Shown piece after piece: positions 1 through 8,755 of a stretch of DNA of 64,000 bases. Made by a program: the position numbers and the translations under genes. The notes under the pieces are model-generated. The model had not been told where the DNA came from and ran no database searches. It was given only the letters and a program-made list of their open reading frames with translations. Position 1 is the first letter of the stretch. Each line of letters begins with the position of its first letter. The DNA comes from a bacterium (lineage in GTDB: Bacteria > Bacillota_A > Clostridia > Lachnospirales > Lachnospiraceae): the NCBI GenBank assembly GCA_004562915.1, contig SFQZ01000010.1, forward strand, positions 24,066 to 88,065. The letters run 5' to 3'.

Positions 1-782
1 TCTTTTGATTCTCCTCGCATGATAATTCCATAATGCCGGTAGTATTCCAATTCCGTGGGAGTGATATTCTTTTCCATAAAATGAATCAAACCTTTGCTCT
101 CCTCATCGAAAGCATCCTTGCAATGAAGAAATTCCAGTTTCTTTCCGTAGGATACCGTGTTCATTTCGTGAATATCCATGACAAACTTAAAGATATTTTT
201 CAGAACATACATTTGTGTGATCCCGATCCGGAATCGAATCGTGAATCCACGTTGACTATATGTCAATATCGGTTCCAGATGTACCTGTCCGGCATTTGTT
301 TCCGGAAGAAATGCTGCATTTTCCCGTAGAGTGCACCGGGACAGTATGCGTTTTAATTCATGACTGGTCTGCCTTTTAGGCACCGGTGTTTTCCATTCAT
401 TTCCCTTCTTAACACCAGATCCGCCAAGAAGCCTCTCCAGTTCTGCACTTGCATTGCTTTTGCGTATATCTTCTCGACGATCAAGATACTCTAAAAGCGT
501 TGCCACACAATGTTTACATATGCCTTCATAGTTTTCAAAGGCGGGACAATCACAATAACTTTCCGCAATCTCTGAAGTAGTTTCATTGACTGTGATTTCC
601 ACATCGTATTCATTGTGATAGCTTCCCTCCGCCGTTGCTGTAACTTCTCTTATTTCATCTCCGTAATCATCCACATAAGTATTGACATTGTAACTTAAAA
701 AGCTACTGTTGTAGTACAGTTCCATCCCTTTCTGATAGGTAACACTTCTTGTCATTTTCTTGATCGTTGATTTGTTTATCAT
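1..782 (-). CDS. SNF2-family helicase, N-terminal part (SWIM zinc finger), runs off left edge
   Basis: This is the first 260 codons of a minus-strand gene that continues beyond base 1. ATG at 782 follows an AAGGA Shine-Dalgarno. Residues about 65-85 carry a SWIM zinc finger (C-x-C, then C-x-H in the context ICKHCVA), followed by a region like the bacterial SNF2-associated domain that precedes the helicase core. The DEAD/DEAH helicase motifs would lie outside the window. Proteins with this architecture are large (about 1000 residues or more) nucleic-acid-dependent ATPases of Firmicutes; their exact role is not known. The zinc-finger call is seen directly; the helicase identity is inferred from domain pairing. 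Confidence 0.8.
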   Translation of the reverse strand, partial: MINKSTIKKMTRSVTYQKGMELYYNSSFLSYNVNTYVDDYGDEIREVTATAEGSYHNEYDVEITVNETTSEIAESYCDCPAFENYEGICKHCVATLLEYLDRREDIRKSNASAELERLLGGSGVKKGNEWKTPVPKRQTSHELKRILSRCTLRENAAFLPETNAGQVHLEPILTYSQRGFTIRFRIGITQMYVLKNIFKFVMDIHEMNTVSYGKKLEFLHCKDAFDEESKGLIHFMEKNITPTELEYYRHYGIIMRGESK

Positions 783-850
783 GTATTTATTTCCTTTTCG
801 TATGTGAAAAGAACCGGATAATTCTCATCATCCGGTTCCAGTCATCCTTA

Positions 851-1936
851 TTATTTTGCAGTAATATATCCTTTTGCTTTCAGTGTCTCAGCACACAGCA
901 CAGCACCGCCTGCCGCACCGCGTACGGTATTGTGGGACAATCCTACAAACTTCCAGTCATATACGGTATCTTCACGAAGACGTCCAACATTGATTCCCAT
1001 ACCGTTTTCATAGTTTACATCCATCTTTACCTGTGGACGGTTGTCCTCTTCCAGATAGCGGATGAACTGCTTTGGCGCACTTGGAAGTTCCGCTTCCTGT
1101 GGGAATCCTTTGAAGTTCACCAGTTTTTCAATCAGTTGTTCTTTGGTTGGTTTCTTGCGGAACTTTACAAATACAGCTGCTGTATGTCCATTCAGAACCG
1201 GAACACGGATACACTGACAGGTGATCACCGGCTCCTGTGCTTTCACAATCACACCATCTTCAATCTTACCCCAGAGTCTCAGAGGTTCCTGTTCACTCTT
1301 TTCTTCTTCTCCACCGATATAAGGAATAATATTTTCTACCATTTCCGGCCACTCTTTGAATGTTTTGCCGGCTCCGGAAATTGCCTGATATGTAGTAGCA
1401 ACTACTTCATAAGGTTCAAATTCTTTCCATGCAGTCAGAACCGGTGCATAACTCTGAATAGAGCAGTTCGGTTTTACTGCGATAAATCCACGGGTAGTTC
1501 CCAGACGTTTTTTCTGGAATTCGATTACATCGAAATGCTGTGGATTGATCTCCGGAACTACCATCGGAACATCCGGTGTCCATCTGTGAGCACTGTTGTT
1601 TGATACAACCGGTGTCTCTGTTTTTGCATATTCTTCTTCGATTGCTTTGATCTCTTCTTTTGACATATCTACAGCGGAGAATACAAAATCAACAGTGGAA
1701 GCTACCTTTTCCACCTCGTTTACATTCATAACAACCAGTTTTTTAACAGCTTCCGGCATTGGAGTATCCATTTTCCAGCGTCCGCCAACAGCCTCTTCAT
1801 ATGTTTTTCCTGCACTTCTTGGGCTCGCTGCCACTGTCACTACCTCAAACCAGGGATGGTTCTCAAGCAGGGAAATAAATCTCTGTCCTACCATACCTGT
1901 AGCTCCTAAAATACCTACTCTTAATTTGCTGTTCAT
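851..1936 (-). CDS. asd: Aspartate-semialdehyde dehydrogenase
   Basis: Reduces aspartyl-4-phosphate to aspartate semialdehyde with NADPH, the branch point to lysine, diaminopimelate, threonine and methionine. The protein has 361 residues. The nucleotide-binding loop GATGMVG is at residues 11-17, the catalytic cysteine is in KPNCSIQ (Cys158) and the catalytic histidine in LNGHTAA (His251). Length and motifs match the archaeal/fungal-type enzyme, which is common in Lachnospiraceae, rather than the E. coli type. An ATG 18 bases upstream overlaps the Shine-Dalgarno AGGAG, so the start at 1936 is preferred. The gene stands alone; the next pathway enzyme here is Hom at 51595-52881. Confidence 0.95.
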   Translation of the reverse strand: MNSKLRVGILGATGMVGQRFISLLENHPWFEVVTVAASPRSAGKTYEEAVGGRWKMDTPMPEAVKKLVVMNVNEVEKVASTVDFVFSAVDMSKEEIKAIEEEYAKTETPVVSNNSAHRWTPDVPMVVPEINPQHFDVIEFQKKRLGTTRGFIAVKPNCSIQSYAPVLTAWKEFEPYEVVATTYQAISGAGKTFKEWPEMVENIIPYIGGEEEKSEQEPLRLWGKIEDGVIVKAQEPVITCQCIRVPVLNGHTAAVFVKFRKKPTKEQLIEKLVNFKGFPQEAELPSAPKQFIRYLEEDNRPQVKMDVNYENGMGINVGRLREDTVYDWKFVGLSHNTVRGAAGGAVLCAETLKAKGYITAK

Positions 1937-2095
1937 CACACTTTCACTCCTCATTATGATTTTCTCAATGCACTTTATCTTATGCGGCCGAACTTTCCTT
2001 GAAGCGATTCTATTATCATGTTGTGTTCTTCTGCCGCGTACATTTGTATTTACTACGTAATACTATACTAATTCACTAAAAAATGCAACTATTTT

Positions 2096-3475
2096 TTACT
2101 CATCAGCTAAATATTTTTTATTCCGTTCCACAACCTCTGCCATTGCTTCCGAACCAGGTGCACCAATAGTCATGCGCTTTTCCACGCAGGTACGGATGCT
2201 GATCGCCTCGTAAATATCATTTTCAAACACAGGGCTGATGGCTTTATATTCTTCCAGAGACATCTCATCCAGAGAGATTCCTTTATCCAGACAGTAAAGA
2301 ACCAGTCTGCCAACGATACCATGAGCGTCACGGAAAGGTACTCCGTGATTTACCAGATAATCTGCTGCATCTGTAGCGTTGGTAAATCCATGTTTCGCAC
2401 TGTTTTCCATCACATCGTTTCTGAACTTCATGGTGGAAAGCATTCCATCAAAAAGTGCCAGACAACCTTTTACCGTATCGATGGCATCAAAGGTCAGTTC
2501 TTTATCCTCCTGCATATCTTTATTGTACGCCAGCGGAATCCCTTTCATGGTAGTAAGAATGGACATAAGAGCTCCGTAGACACGACCTGTTTTTCCTCTT
2601 ACAAGCTCTGCAATATCCGGATTCTTTTTCTGGGGCATGATACTGCTTCCGGTACTGTAAGCGTCATCGATCTCAACAAAACGGTATTCATTGGAATTCC
2701 AGATAATGATTTCCTCAGAAAAACGGCTCAGATGCATCATGACAGTAGAAAGAGCGGAAAGAAGCTCAATCACATAATCACGATCCGCCACAGAATCCAT
2801 ACTGTTTAAGGTAGGTCCTTCAAATCCCATTAAAGAAGCACTGTACTCTCTGTCCAGAGGATAGGTTGTTCCGGCCAGTGCACCACTTCCCAGCGGACAA
2901 TAATTCATTCTGTCGTAAATGTCAGAAAGACGGCTTCTGTCTCTTTTAAACATTTCAAAATAGGCTCCCATATGATGAGCCAGTGTGATCGGCTGTGCTT
3001 TCTGCAGATGAGTAAATCCCGGCATATAGGTATGCAGATTCGCTTCCATGATCTTATTCAGAGTCTCCAGAAGATGCTTTACCAGTTTGTCCAGCTCCTG
3101 AATCTCATCCCGCACATAAAGTTTCATATCCAGAGCCACCTGATCATTGCGGCTTCTTCCTGTATGAAGCTTTTTCCCTGCATCTCCGACTCTGTCGATC
3201 AGGTTTGCCTCCACAAAACTGTGTATATCTTCATATTCGCTGGTAATCTCCAGCTTTCCGGCATCCACATCGACAACAATGGAATCCAGACCTTGTAAAA
3301 TCACATCCCGTTCTTCTTCCGTCAGGATTCCCTGTTTTGCCAGCATCGTCACATGTGCTTTGCTTCCCTGCACATCCTGATGAAAGAATTTCTGGTCAAA
3401 ACCGATGGATGCATTAAAATTATAAACAAGTTTGTCCGTTTCTTTTGTGAAACGTCCTCCCCATAACTGAGCCAT
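2096..3475 (-). CDS. argH: Argininosuccinate lyase
   Basis: Cleaves argininosuccinate to arginine and fumarate, the last step of arginine synthesis. It has 459 residues, the normal length. The fumarase/aspartase superfamily signature GSSIMPQKKNP is at residues 276-286 and contains the catalytic serine. TGRSRNDQV (105-113) and the catalytic His in THLQ (about 156) are also present. argG is not next to it. The ATG at 3475 has only a weak Shine-Dalgarno (GTGAG). The gene ends about 160 bases upstream of asd, with no hairpin obvious between them. Confidence 0.96.
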   Translation of the reverse strand: MAQLWGGRFTKETDKLVYNFNASIGFDQKFFHQDVQGSKAHVTMLAKQGILTEEERDVILQGLDSIVVDVDAGKLEITSEYEDIHSFVEANLIDRVGDAGKKLHTGRSRNDQVALDMKLYVRDEIQELDKLVKHLLETLNKIMEANLHTYMPGFTHLQKAQPITLAHHMGAYFEMFKRDRSRLSDIYDRMNYCPLGSGALAGTTYPLDREYSASLMGFEGPTLNSMDSVADRDYVIELLSALSTVMMHLSRFSEEIIIWNSNEYRFVEIDDAYSTGSSIMPQKKNPDIAELVRGKTGRVYGALMSILTTMKGIPLAYNKDMQEDKELTFDAIDTVKGCLALFDGMLSTMKFRNDVMENSAKHGFTNATDAADYLVNHGVPFRDAHGIVGRLVLYCLDKGISLDEMSLEEYKAISPVFENDIYEAISIRTCVEKRMTIGAPGSEAMAEVVERNKKYLADE

Positions 3476-3596
3476 ACGATAATCTCACTTTCTATTTTTC
3501 TATGATTGTTTGCTTTTATACGGTAAAGTACCAATAAATTTTAACACTGCCTTCTAAATTATGCAAGTCCTATCTGTGAGAGAATACAGTTCCTGT

Positions 3597-4229
3597 TCAA
3601 GTGCCGTTCCTGTTCATGGAACGAACAGAATATACGCAGCCACAATAATCCTGCCGATACATTCCATATTCTTTTGAAAGTTCTGTCGAACGTTTATAAC
3701 CGTTCTTTTTCTTAAAATCCGAAGGAAGCCATATTACAGACTGTTCCCTGCAAAGTTCCTCCCCGATTTCATTGAGCTTCTGCGCATTTTTCAGAGGACT
3801 TATCGTAAGTGTAGTTGTCACATAATCAAAGTTTCCATTTACCGCCTCTTTCACCGCTTCCCCAAGACGAAGCCTGAAGCAGACACTGCAGCGCTCTCCT
3901 CCTTCCGGTTCTTTTTCCAGACCTTTCACAGCCTGATAAAATCTGTCTTTCTCATATATTCCTTCCAGAAACGTTACAGGATATCTTACCGGAAGCCGCC
4001 TAATAAAAATTTCCTGTTCTTTCACACGTTTCCAGTATTCTTCTTCCGGATAAATATTCGGATTGTAATAAAATACAGTTATCCGGAAATTTTCGGAAAG
4101 TGTTTCCAGCACATAACTGCTGCAGGGTGCACAACAGCTATGCAAAAGTAAGGAGGGTACTTTCCCCTCCTTCGTAAATTCTTCTATTGATTTCTCCATT
4201 TCTTTCTGGTAATTTCTCTGATTTGGCAT
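3597..4229 (-). CDS. queH: Epoxyqueuosine reductase QueH (DUF208)
   Basis: Reduces epoxyqueuosine to queuosine in tRNA, the last step of queuosine synthesis, as the non-homologous alternative to QueG. Family cysteines are present: SCCAPC at residues 31-36, a CSVC pair in the middle, and the C-terminal CGC in DYCGCVYS. The 210-residue length is typical. The frame is open upstream to a TTG at 4262, but ATG 4229 has Shine-Dalgarno AAGGAAG and lies just after the psd stop, so it is chosen. It is the last gene of the pssA-psd operon. queA (8756-9781) acts one step earlier in the same pathway but is transcribed separately. The extreme C-terminus lies in a small direct repeat (GAACAGGAAC twice). Confidence 0.92.
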   Translation of the reverse strand: MPNQRNYQKEMEKSIEEFTKEGKVPSLLLHSCCAPCSSYVLETLSENFRITVFYYNPNIYPEEEYWKRVKEQEIFIRRLPVRYPVTFLEGIYEKDRFYQAVKGLEKEPEGGERCSVCFRLRLGEAVKEAVNGNFDYVTTTLTISPLKNAQKLNEIGEELCREQSVIWLPSDFKKKNGYKRSTELSKEYGMYRQDYCGCVYSVRSMNRNGT

Positions 4230-4245
4230 ATCCAACCGCTTCCTT

Positions 4246-5109
4246 TTATAATTTCCGCCCAATGGCTTCCCCTGATTTTACCACAGTTTCGTAACCGTGT
4301 CTGCTGTTTTTAAGAAGATCACGGTCAATTTGTACTTTTCCCGGTTCGGTAAGAAGGATGATTGTGGAACCGCCAAATTCGAATCTGCCTTTTTCCTGTC
4401 CCCGCTTTACTTTTCCGGCTCCATGGTAGTTATGGATTTTACCTACCATCAATGCTCCCACTTCCATCATCAGCACGGTGCCAAATTGTGTGGTATGGAG
4501 CAGACAGTATTCTCTTGTATTCTCCTTATAGATCGGTTCCTGATCATTTGCCACAGGATTCACGGTATGAAGGACACCGGGTATCCGATAATTACTTGAT
4601 TTCACCCCATCTGCAACATAGCAATATCTGTGATAATCATCCACTGTGAGGCGAAAAATGAATATGGAACCGTTTTGAAATCGTTTCGCCAGCTTTTGAT
4701 TTCTCAGAAGATGAACCAGAGTATATCCGGTGTGTTTGATCTTGAATCTGCCTTTTTCACTGATCGGATATACGGAAAGCTTTCCATCACAGGGGCTGAT
4801 TAATAGATCTTCTGACTTCGGTATAGGCCGTTCCCCTTCTTTTAATTTTCTTGTAAAAAAATCATTATAAGAGGAGAAACACTGCTTCTCCCACTGTTCA
4901 GAACATAATTGATGCCGACTGACAAATCCCGGAATCAACAATCTGGAAACCGATGTATCTAAAAACAGGCCTCCAAGCTTGGATATCGGTGACTGTATCA
5001 GAATATTAACCAATATTCTTCCTGCAGCACAGCCGTATAATTTCTCAAGAAATTTATCCTGAAATGATGCTTCTTCCCAATAGTTTCCTTGTCTGTCTGC
5101 ATATTTCAT
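4246..5109 (-). CDS. psd: Phosphatidylserine decarboxylase, class II
   Basis: Pyruvoyl-dependent enzyme that decarboxylates phosphatidylserine to phosphatidylethanolamine at the membrane. The 287-residue proenzyme carries the self-cleavage motif GGST at residues 246-249; Ser248 should become the pyruvoyl group. GGST near the C-terminus marks the class II type seen in clostridia, as opposed to the LGST type of E. coli. It starts 12 bases after the end of pssA, its metabolic partner, so the two are co-transcribed and supply consecutive steps of phosphatidylethanolamine synthesis. Confidence 0.95.
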   Translation of the reverse strand: MKYADRQGNYWEEASFQDKFLEKLYGCAAGRILVNILIQSPISKLGGLFLDTSVSRLLIPGFVSRHQLCSEQWEKQCFSSYNDFFTRKLKEGERPIPKSEDLLISPCDGKLSVYPISEKGRFKIKHTGYTLVHLLRNQKLAKRFQNGSIFIFRLTVDDYHRYCYVADGVKSSNYRIPGVLHTVNPVANDQEPIYKENTREYCLLHTTQFGTVLMMEVGALMVGKIHNYHGAGKVKRGQEKGRFEFGGSTIILLTEPGKVQIDRDLLKNSRHGYETVVKSGEAIGRKL

Positions 5110-5121
5110 ACATCCGCCTCC

Positions 5122-5739
5122 TTAAAATACGTGAAATATTCGAAGCAAAGCCAGCGCTACTATGATGACAAGAACAGCGAGCGTGGAATTTTTCGGTTTT
5201 CTCATCTTAAAATCCACCACGAAAAGCATCCCTGTAGCCAACATGCTGCAATGCAAAAGCAGGAAAAAATATCGCACCATCACAGTCTTTATCACATATA
5301 CGATCGGCATTATCACAGAAATTGATGTAATTGGCAGTCCACTGTAGTATTTACGATTTTCAGATGTTTCCTGCTGTCTTTTTATTTCCATTACATTAAA
5401 ATATCCCAGACGTATCACACCGCATACACCATAGATTGCGAGTATCACGATTCCGATTGGACCATTCATCCCCAGTGAATAGGCAAGCAGTATGGGAAAA
5501 GCACCAAAACATACCATGTCACAAAGAGAATCAATCTGGATTCCGAAGTTTTTTTCATCCTCTGTTCTGTCTGTTTTGCGTCGTGCTACTTTGCCGTCAA
5601 ACATATCACAAAGTCCGGAAAATGCCAGACACAACAGTGCCATTTTAAACCATCCGTTTACGGCAAACATCATTCCTGCTATGGAACTCACCAGCCCAAT
5701 ATATGTGAGAATCACCGTATAATTATAAAAACCTATCAC
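5122..5739 (-). CDS. pssA: CDP-diacylglycerol--serine O-phosphatidyltransferase
   Basis: Makes phosphatidylserine from CDP-diacylglycerol and serine. The 205-residue integral membrane protein has the CDP-alcohol phosphatidyltransferase motif spread over residues 48-74: DGKVAR, then G66, D70 and D74 (in FGIQIDSLCD). About five or six hydrophobic segments follow the usual pattern. It sits directly upstream of psd (12-base gap) and 23 bases downstream of a flippase-like membrane protein, a compact phospholipid operon. Confidence 0.94.
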   Translation of the reverse strand: MIGFYNYTVILTYIGLVSSIAGMMFAVNGWFKMALLCLAFSGLCDMFDGKVARRKTDRTEDEKNFGIQIDSLCDMVCFGAFPILLAYSLGMNGPIGIVILAIYGVCGVIRLGYFNVMEIKRQQETSENRKYYSGLPITSISVIMPIVYVIKTVMVRYFFLLLHCSMLATGMLFVVDFKMRKPKNSTLAVLVIIVALALLRIFHVF

Positions 5740-5762
5740 TTTTGTACCCCTAACCTTTCCAT

Positions 5763-6812
5763 TTATCTTTGGGCCGCTGTTCTTGTTCGGCCTAAAGTAA
5801 GATGCCCGATTACTGTCATCACAGCACTGAGCAAAAGTTCCGTATAATAACTGAGTCCTCTGCTTAATATCATCCCCGGCAAAAGAAGAGCCGCTCCAAA
5901 TACGGTTCGAAAGATAATGGAAAACAGCTTTTCTGAAATTCCCATTCCTCCCGGAAGCGGCAGCATATCCACAGAAACGGAAATGACTGCCTGAAGCATG
6001 ATCAGATCATAACCACCGATTTTCCCAAGTCCAAATGACCTGTACACAAAATAGGTGACCGCAAACAATGCAATCCTTTGTACAAATGTAATCAAAAATA
6101 CATAAACGACCACCCGGAAATGTGTCTTGAAATAATCTGCCGTCTCATGATACAGATTCATAGACTCATCAAGCTTTTTGATTCTAGATGATACATGACG
6201 CACAAGATGAAGCTTAATAAGCCATTCATATCCTTTCGTCATGATTTTTTTCATCAACATCGGATGGAAAACCAGTAAAAGAAGAACTGTCACACAGATC
6301 ACATTAAGAAATAAACCCAAATAAAAAACTGGCATAATTTCCTGCAGGTATTTTTGTACAAATCCATGCTGAAATACCAGAAGAAAAATTCCCAGTAATA
6401 CCAAAACCATTTTATATGTAATCGTAACGACCATCAGTACCAGTGACGATATGGGTATCGGCACTTTTTCTTTTTTCAAATATACCATCTGCATAGGCTG
6501 TCCGCCGCTCGCCGATGGAGTGATACAGCTGAAAAAAAATCCCACGGACGAGATCAGAAAGCATTTCCATTTGCCAAGCTGAAACTGCAGAGTTCCCAGA
6601 AGATAGTGTATGATTATCGATTCTCCCCAGATGAAAAATACAACGCATCCGATCGCCGGTATGATATATCTAACATCTGTATCACGGATCGCTTCTTTTA
6701 TCTGCCCTAGATCTTCACCATAAAAAACACCGTACAAAGTAAGTGCAAAGACGAGGAGGAGAAAGATAACAATATAGATATTATATCTGAAATTTCGTTC
6801 CACCACAACCAA
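5763..6812 (-). CDS. Flippase-like integral membrane protein (YbhN/UPF0104, lysyl-PG synthase TM-domain family)
   Basis: A 349-residue protein with about eight hydrophobic segments and the family pattern including SASGGQPM near residue 100 and MLPLPGGMGISE near 285. It resembles the membrane half of MprF without the aminoacyl-transferase domain. Members of this family are thought to move lipids or lipid-linked intermediates across the membrane; the substrate here is unknown. Its place as first gene before pssA-psd suggests work on phospholipids, but that is inference. The longest frame begins at TTG 6812; GTG at 6806 or 6803 are equally possible starts and no ATG is available nearby. Confidence 0.8.
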   Translation of the reverse strand: MVVVERNFRYNIYIVIFLLLVFALTLYGVFYGEDLGQIKEAIRDTDVRYIIPAIGCVVFFIWGESIIIHYLLGTLQFQLGKWKCFLISSVGFFFSCITPSASGGQPMQMVYLKKEKVPIPISSLVLMVVTITYKMVLVLLGIFLLVFQHGFVQKYLQEIMPVFYLGLFLNVICVTVLLLLVFHPMLMKKIMTKGYEWLIKLHLVRHVSSRIKKLDESMNLYHETADYFKTHFRVVVYVFLITFVQRIALFAVTYFVYRSFGLGKIGGYDLIMLQAVISVSVDMLPLPGGMGISEKLFSIIFRTVFGAALLLPGMILSRGLSYYTELLLSAVMTVIGHLTLGRTRTAAQR

Positions 6813-6944
6813 CTACCAAAAATATTACACATTTGTAATCGTTTCTTAAGATTTACGAATTCTGTTTAGTAACTTCAATCACATTTTTTCATATGATACT
6901 ATATCAGAATAGTTTTGTTGATTTTCCTTTTTGGGAGGATACTT

Positions 6945-7712
6945 ATGCAGTCTTTGTTGGAACTTAAGGATATTGGAATATCCTATCATACCATGGATGG
7001 AGAAATTCCTGCCCTTTCACATATCAGTTTTTCCGTAGCCGAAGGAGAGTTTGTTGCACTGGTAGGTCCCAGCGGATGCGGAAAGAGTACCCTGCTGAAT
7101 CTGATCGCCGGGCTTCTTCGACCGGAACAGGGATCTATTACAATCAAGGGAAGCCCTCTGCAGGATTCAAAACTTACCATTGGATATATGCTTCAGAAAG
7201 ATCATTTATTTGAATGGAGAACAGTATATGAAAATGTAATTCTGGGGTTGGAAATACAAAAGAAAATGACACCGGACCGATTAAAACGGGTAGATCAGCT
7301 TCTTTTTGATTATGGTCTTTCAGATTTTAAACATGCCCGCCCTTCCCAACTATCCGGTGGAATGCGTCAGAGAGCAGCCCTGATCCGTACTCTTGCTCTG
7401 GAACCTTCCCTTCTTCTTTTGGATGAACCATTTTCCGCACTGGATTATCAGACCCGTTTGAATGTAAGTGATGATATCGGAAAAATTATCCGCAAAGAGA
7501 AAAAAACAGCACTTTTGGTAACTCATGATATTTCAGAAGCAATCAGTATGGCTGATCGAGTGATCGTTCTGTCCAAAAGTCCTGCCACAGTCCGCTGTGA
7601 ACTGCCAATAGAACTGGGAATTAAAAATAGAACCCCCATGAATTCCCGAAGTGCTCCCGGATTTAAAAACTATTTTAATCAGATCTGGAAGGAGCTGAAT
7701 TATAATGGCTGA
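6945..7712 (+). CDS. ABC importer ATP-binding protein (SsuB/TauB/ThiZ type)
   Basis: Energises import of a small organic solute. Of 255 residues, Walker A GPSGCGKS is at 41-48, signature LSGGM at 136-140 and Walker B LLLLDEP at 156-162. The sequence type is that of the nitrate/sulfonate/taurine and hydroxymethylpyrimidine importers. ATG 6945 follows a clear GGGAGG with a 6-base gap, so an in-frame TTG at 6915 is not used. It overlaps the permease gene by 8 bases. No substrate-binding protein gene is adjacent, so the substrate cannot be named. It is the first of only three plus-strand genes and is divergent from the phospholipid operon. Confidence 0.9.
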   Translation: MQSLLELKDIGISYHTMDGEIPALSHISFSVAEGEFVALVGPSGCGKSTLLNLIAGLLRPEQGSITIKGSPLQDSKLTIGYMLQKDHLFEWRTVYENVILGLEIQKKMTPDRLKRVDQLLFDYGLSDFKHARPSQLSGGMRQRAALIRTLALEPSLLLLDEPFSALDYQTRLNVSDDIGKIIRKEKKTALLVTHDISEAISMADRVIVLSKSPATVRCELPIELGIKNRTPMNSRSAPGFKNYFNQIWKELNYNG

Positions 7713-8493
7713 ATCGTTTTTCCAACAACAATATTTACGGAATCAGAAAAAAAAGAAAAATTTCATCCGCATTATGCGGTTTCTGTTGTTTTTCATTTTC
7801 CTGTTCCTCTGGGAAATCAGTGCACGTTTAGGGTGGATTGATTCTTTTATTTTCTGTAGTCCATCACGAATCGGATCGACCTTTATTCATATGCTTTTAT
7901 ACCAGGATTTGCTGAATCATATCGGTATCACTCTTTTTGAAACTCTTGCCAGTTTTTTTCTGGTCATACTGTTCGGTGTGGGCATCTCTATCCTTTTATG
8001 GTTCTGCCCCAGACTCTCCTCAATCCTGGAACCATACCTGGTGGTACTAAACAGTCTTCCAAAGTCCGCTCTGGCCCCGCTCTTGATTGTCTGGCTCGGT
8101 GCAAATATGAAAACCATTATAATTGCCGGTATGTCTGTCGCCATCTTTGGCTCCATTATCAGTCTTTATGCCGGATTTCAGGAAATTGATCAGGATGAAC
8201 TCAAACTCATCTACACACTGGGCGGTGGAAAAAAAGATACTCTTTTCAAAGTAGTCCTACCGGCTTCTGTACCTTTTCTTTTAAGCGTAATGAAAGTCAA
8301 TATCGGCTTGTGTCTTGTGGGAGTGGTAATCGGTGAATTTATCGGTGCAAAACAGGGCTTAGGATATCTGATCATCTACTCCAGCCAGGTATTTAAACTG
8401 GACTGGATGCTGATGTCCATCGTAATTTTATGTGTCATTGCAATGATTTTTTATCAGATTTTGAATCAGATTGGAAAACTAATTACCAAATAG
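7705..8493 (+). CDS. ABC importer permease (SsuC/TauC/ThiX type)
   Basis: Membrane subunit paired with the ATPase just upstream, whose end it overlaps. The 262 residues contain about six transmembrane segments. The EAA-type coupling loop sits near residues 155-175 (in the region DELKLIYTLGGGKKD). An N-terminal basic stretch before the first helix fits the positive-inside rule. The binding protein normally found with such pairs is absent here; after the stop comes only a hairpin and then the convergent queA gene. Confidence 0.9.
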   Translation: MAESFFQQQYLRNQKKKKNFIRIMRFLLFFIFLFLWEISARLGWIDSFIFCSPSRIGSTFIHMLLYQDLLNHIGITLFETLASFFLVILFGVGISILLWFCPRLSSILEPYLVVLNSLPKSALAPLLIVWLGANMKTIIIAGMSVAIFGSIISLYAGFQEIDQDELKLIYTLGGGKKDTLFKVVLPASVPFLLSVMKVNIGLCLVGVVIGEFIGAKQGLGYLIIYSSQVFKLDWMLMSIVILCVIAMIFYQILNQIGKLITK

Positions 8494-8504
8494 TGATATA
8501 AAAA

Positions 8505-8555
8505 CAGGCTGACGTACAATCATGTGTTTAAGATCACATACTTAACGTCAGCCTG
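8505..8555 (-). terminator. Hairpin terminator at convergent gene ends
   Basis: A perfect 11-bp stem (CAGGCTGACGT with ACGTCAGCCTG) encloses a smaller hairpin (ATGTG with CACAT). On the minus strand the stem is followed by a TTTTT run, so it best fits a Rho-independent terminator for transcripts coming through queA. The plus-strand side lacks a T run, so termination of the ABC operon there is less certain. Confidence 0.75.
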
Positions 8556-8755
8556 ATTATTACTGAATTATCCTTTCAAACGCTTTTTCATTTTTCGAAC
8601 AGTCATGGTACCGCCTACGCCAACAGCCGCATTCTACCATATCTCCTGCTATATTCTATTTGTAAACACTCATCGTAATCTTTTTTCGGTCGACAGCATT
8701 CGACATTTCTTTCATATTGAATTTGGAAAAATTGAGCAATATAAACTGTAATTCT

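Noticed and set aside
1937..2095. Possible lysine riboswitch before asd
   Set aside because: The gap is shorter than the usual aptamer and no characteristic stems were found.
3580..3615. Direct repeat of GAACAGGAAC at the end of queH
   Set aside because: A small local duplication that only alters the last codons; no sign of a mobile element or array.
8568..8633. Minus-strand coding-like stretch reading AAVGVGGTMTVRKMKKRLKG and stop
   Set aside because: It looks like the end of a membrane protein but has stop codons directly upstream and no start; too short to name as a pseudogene.
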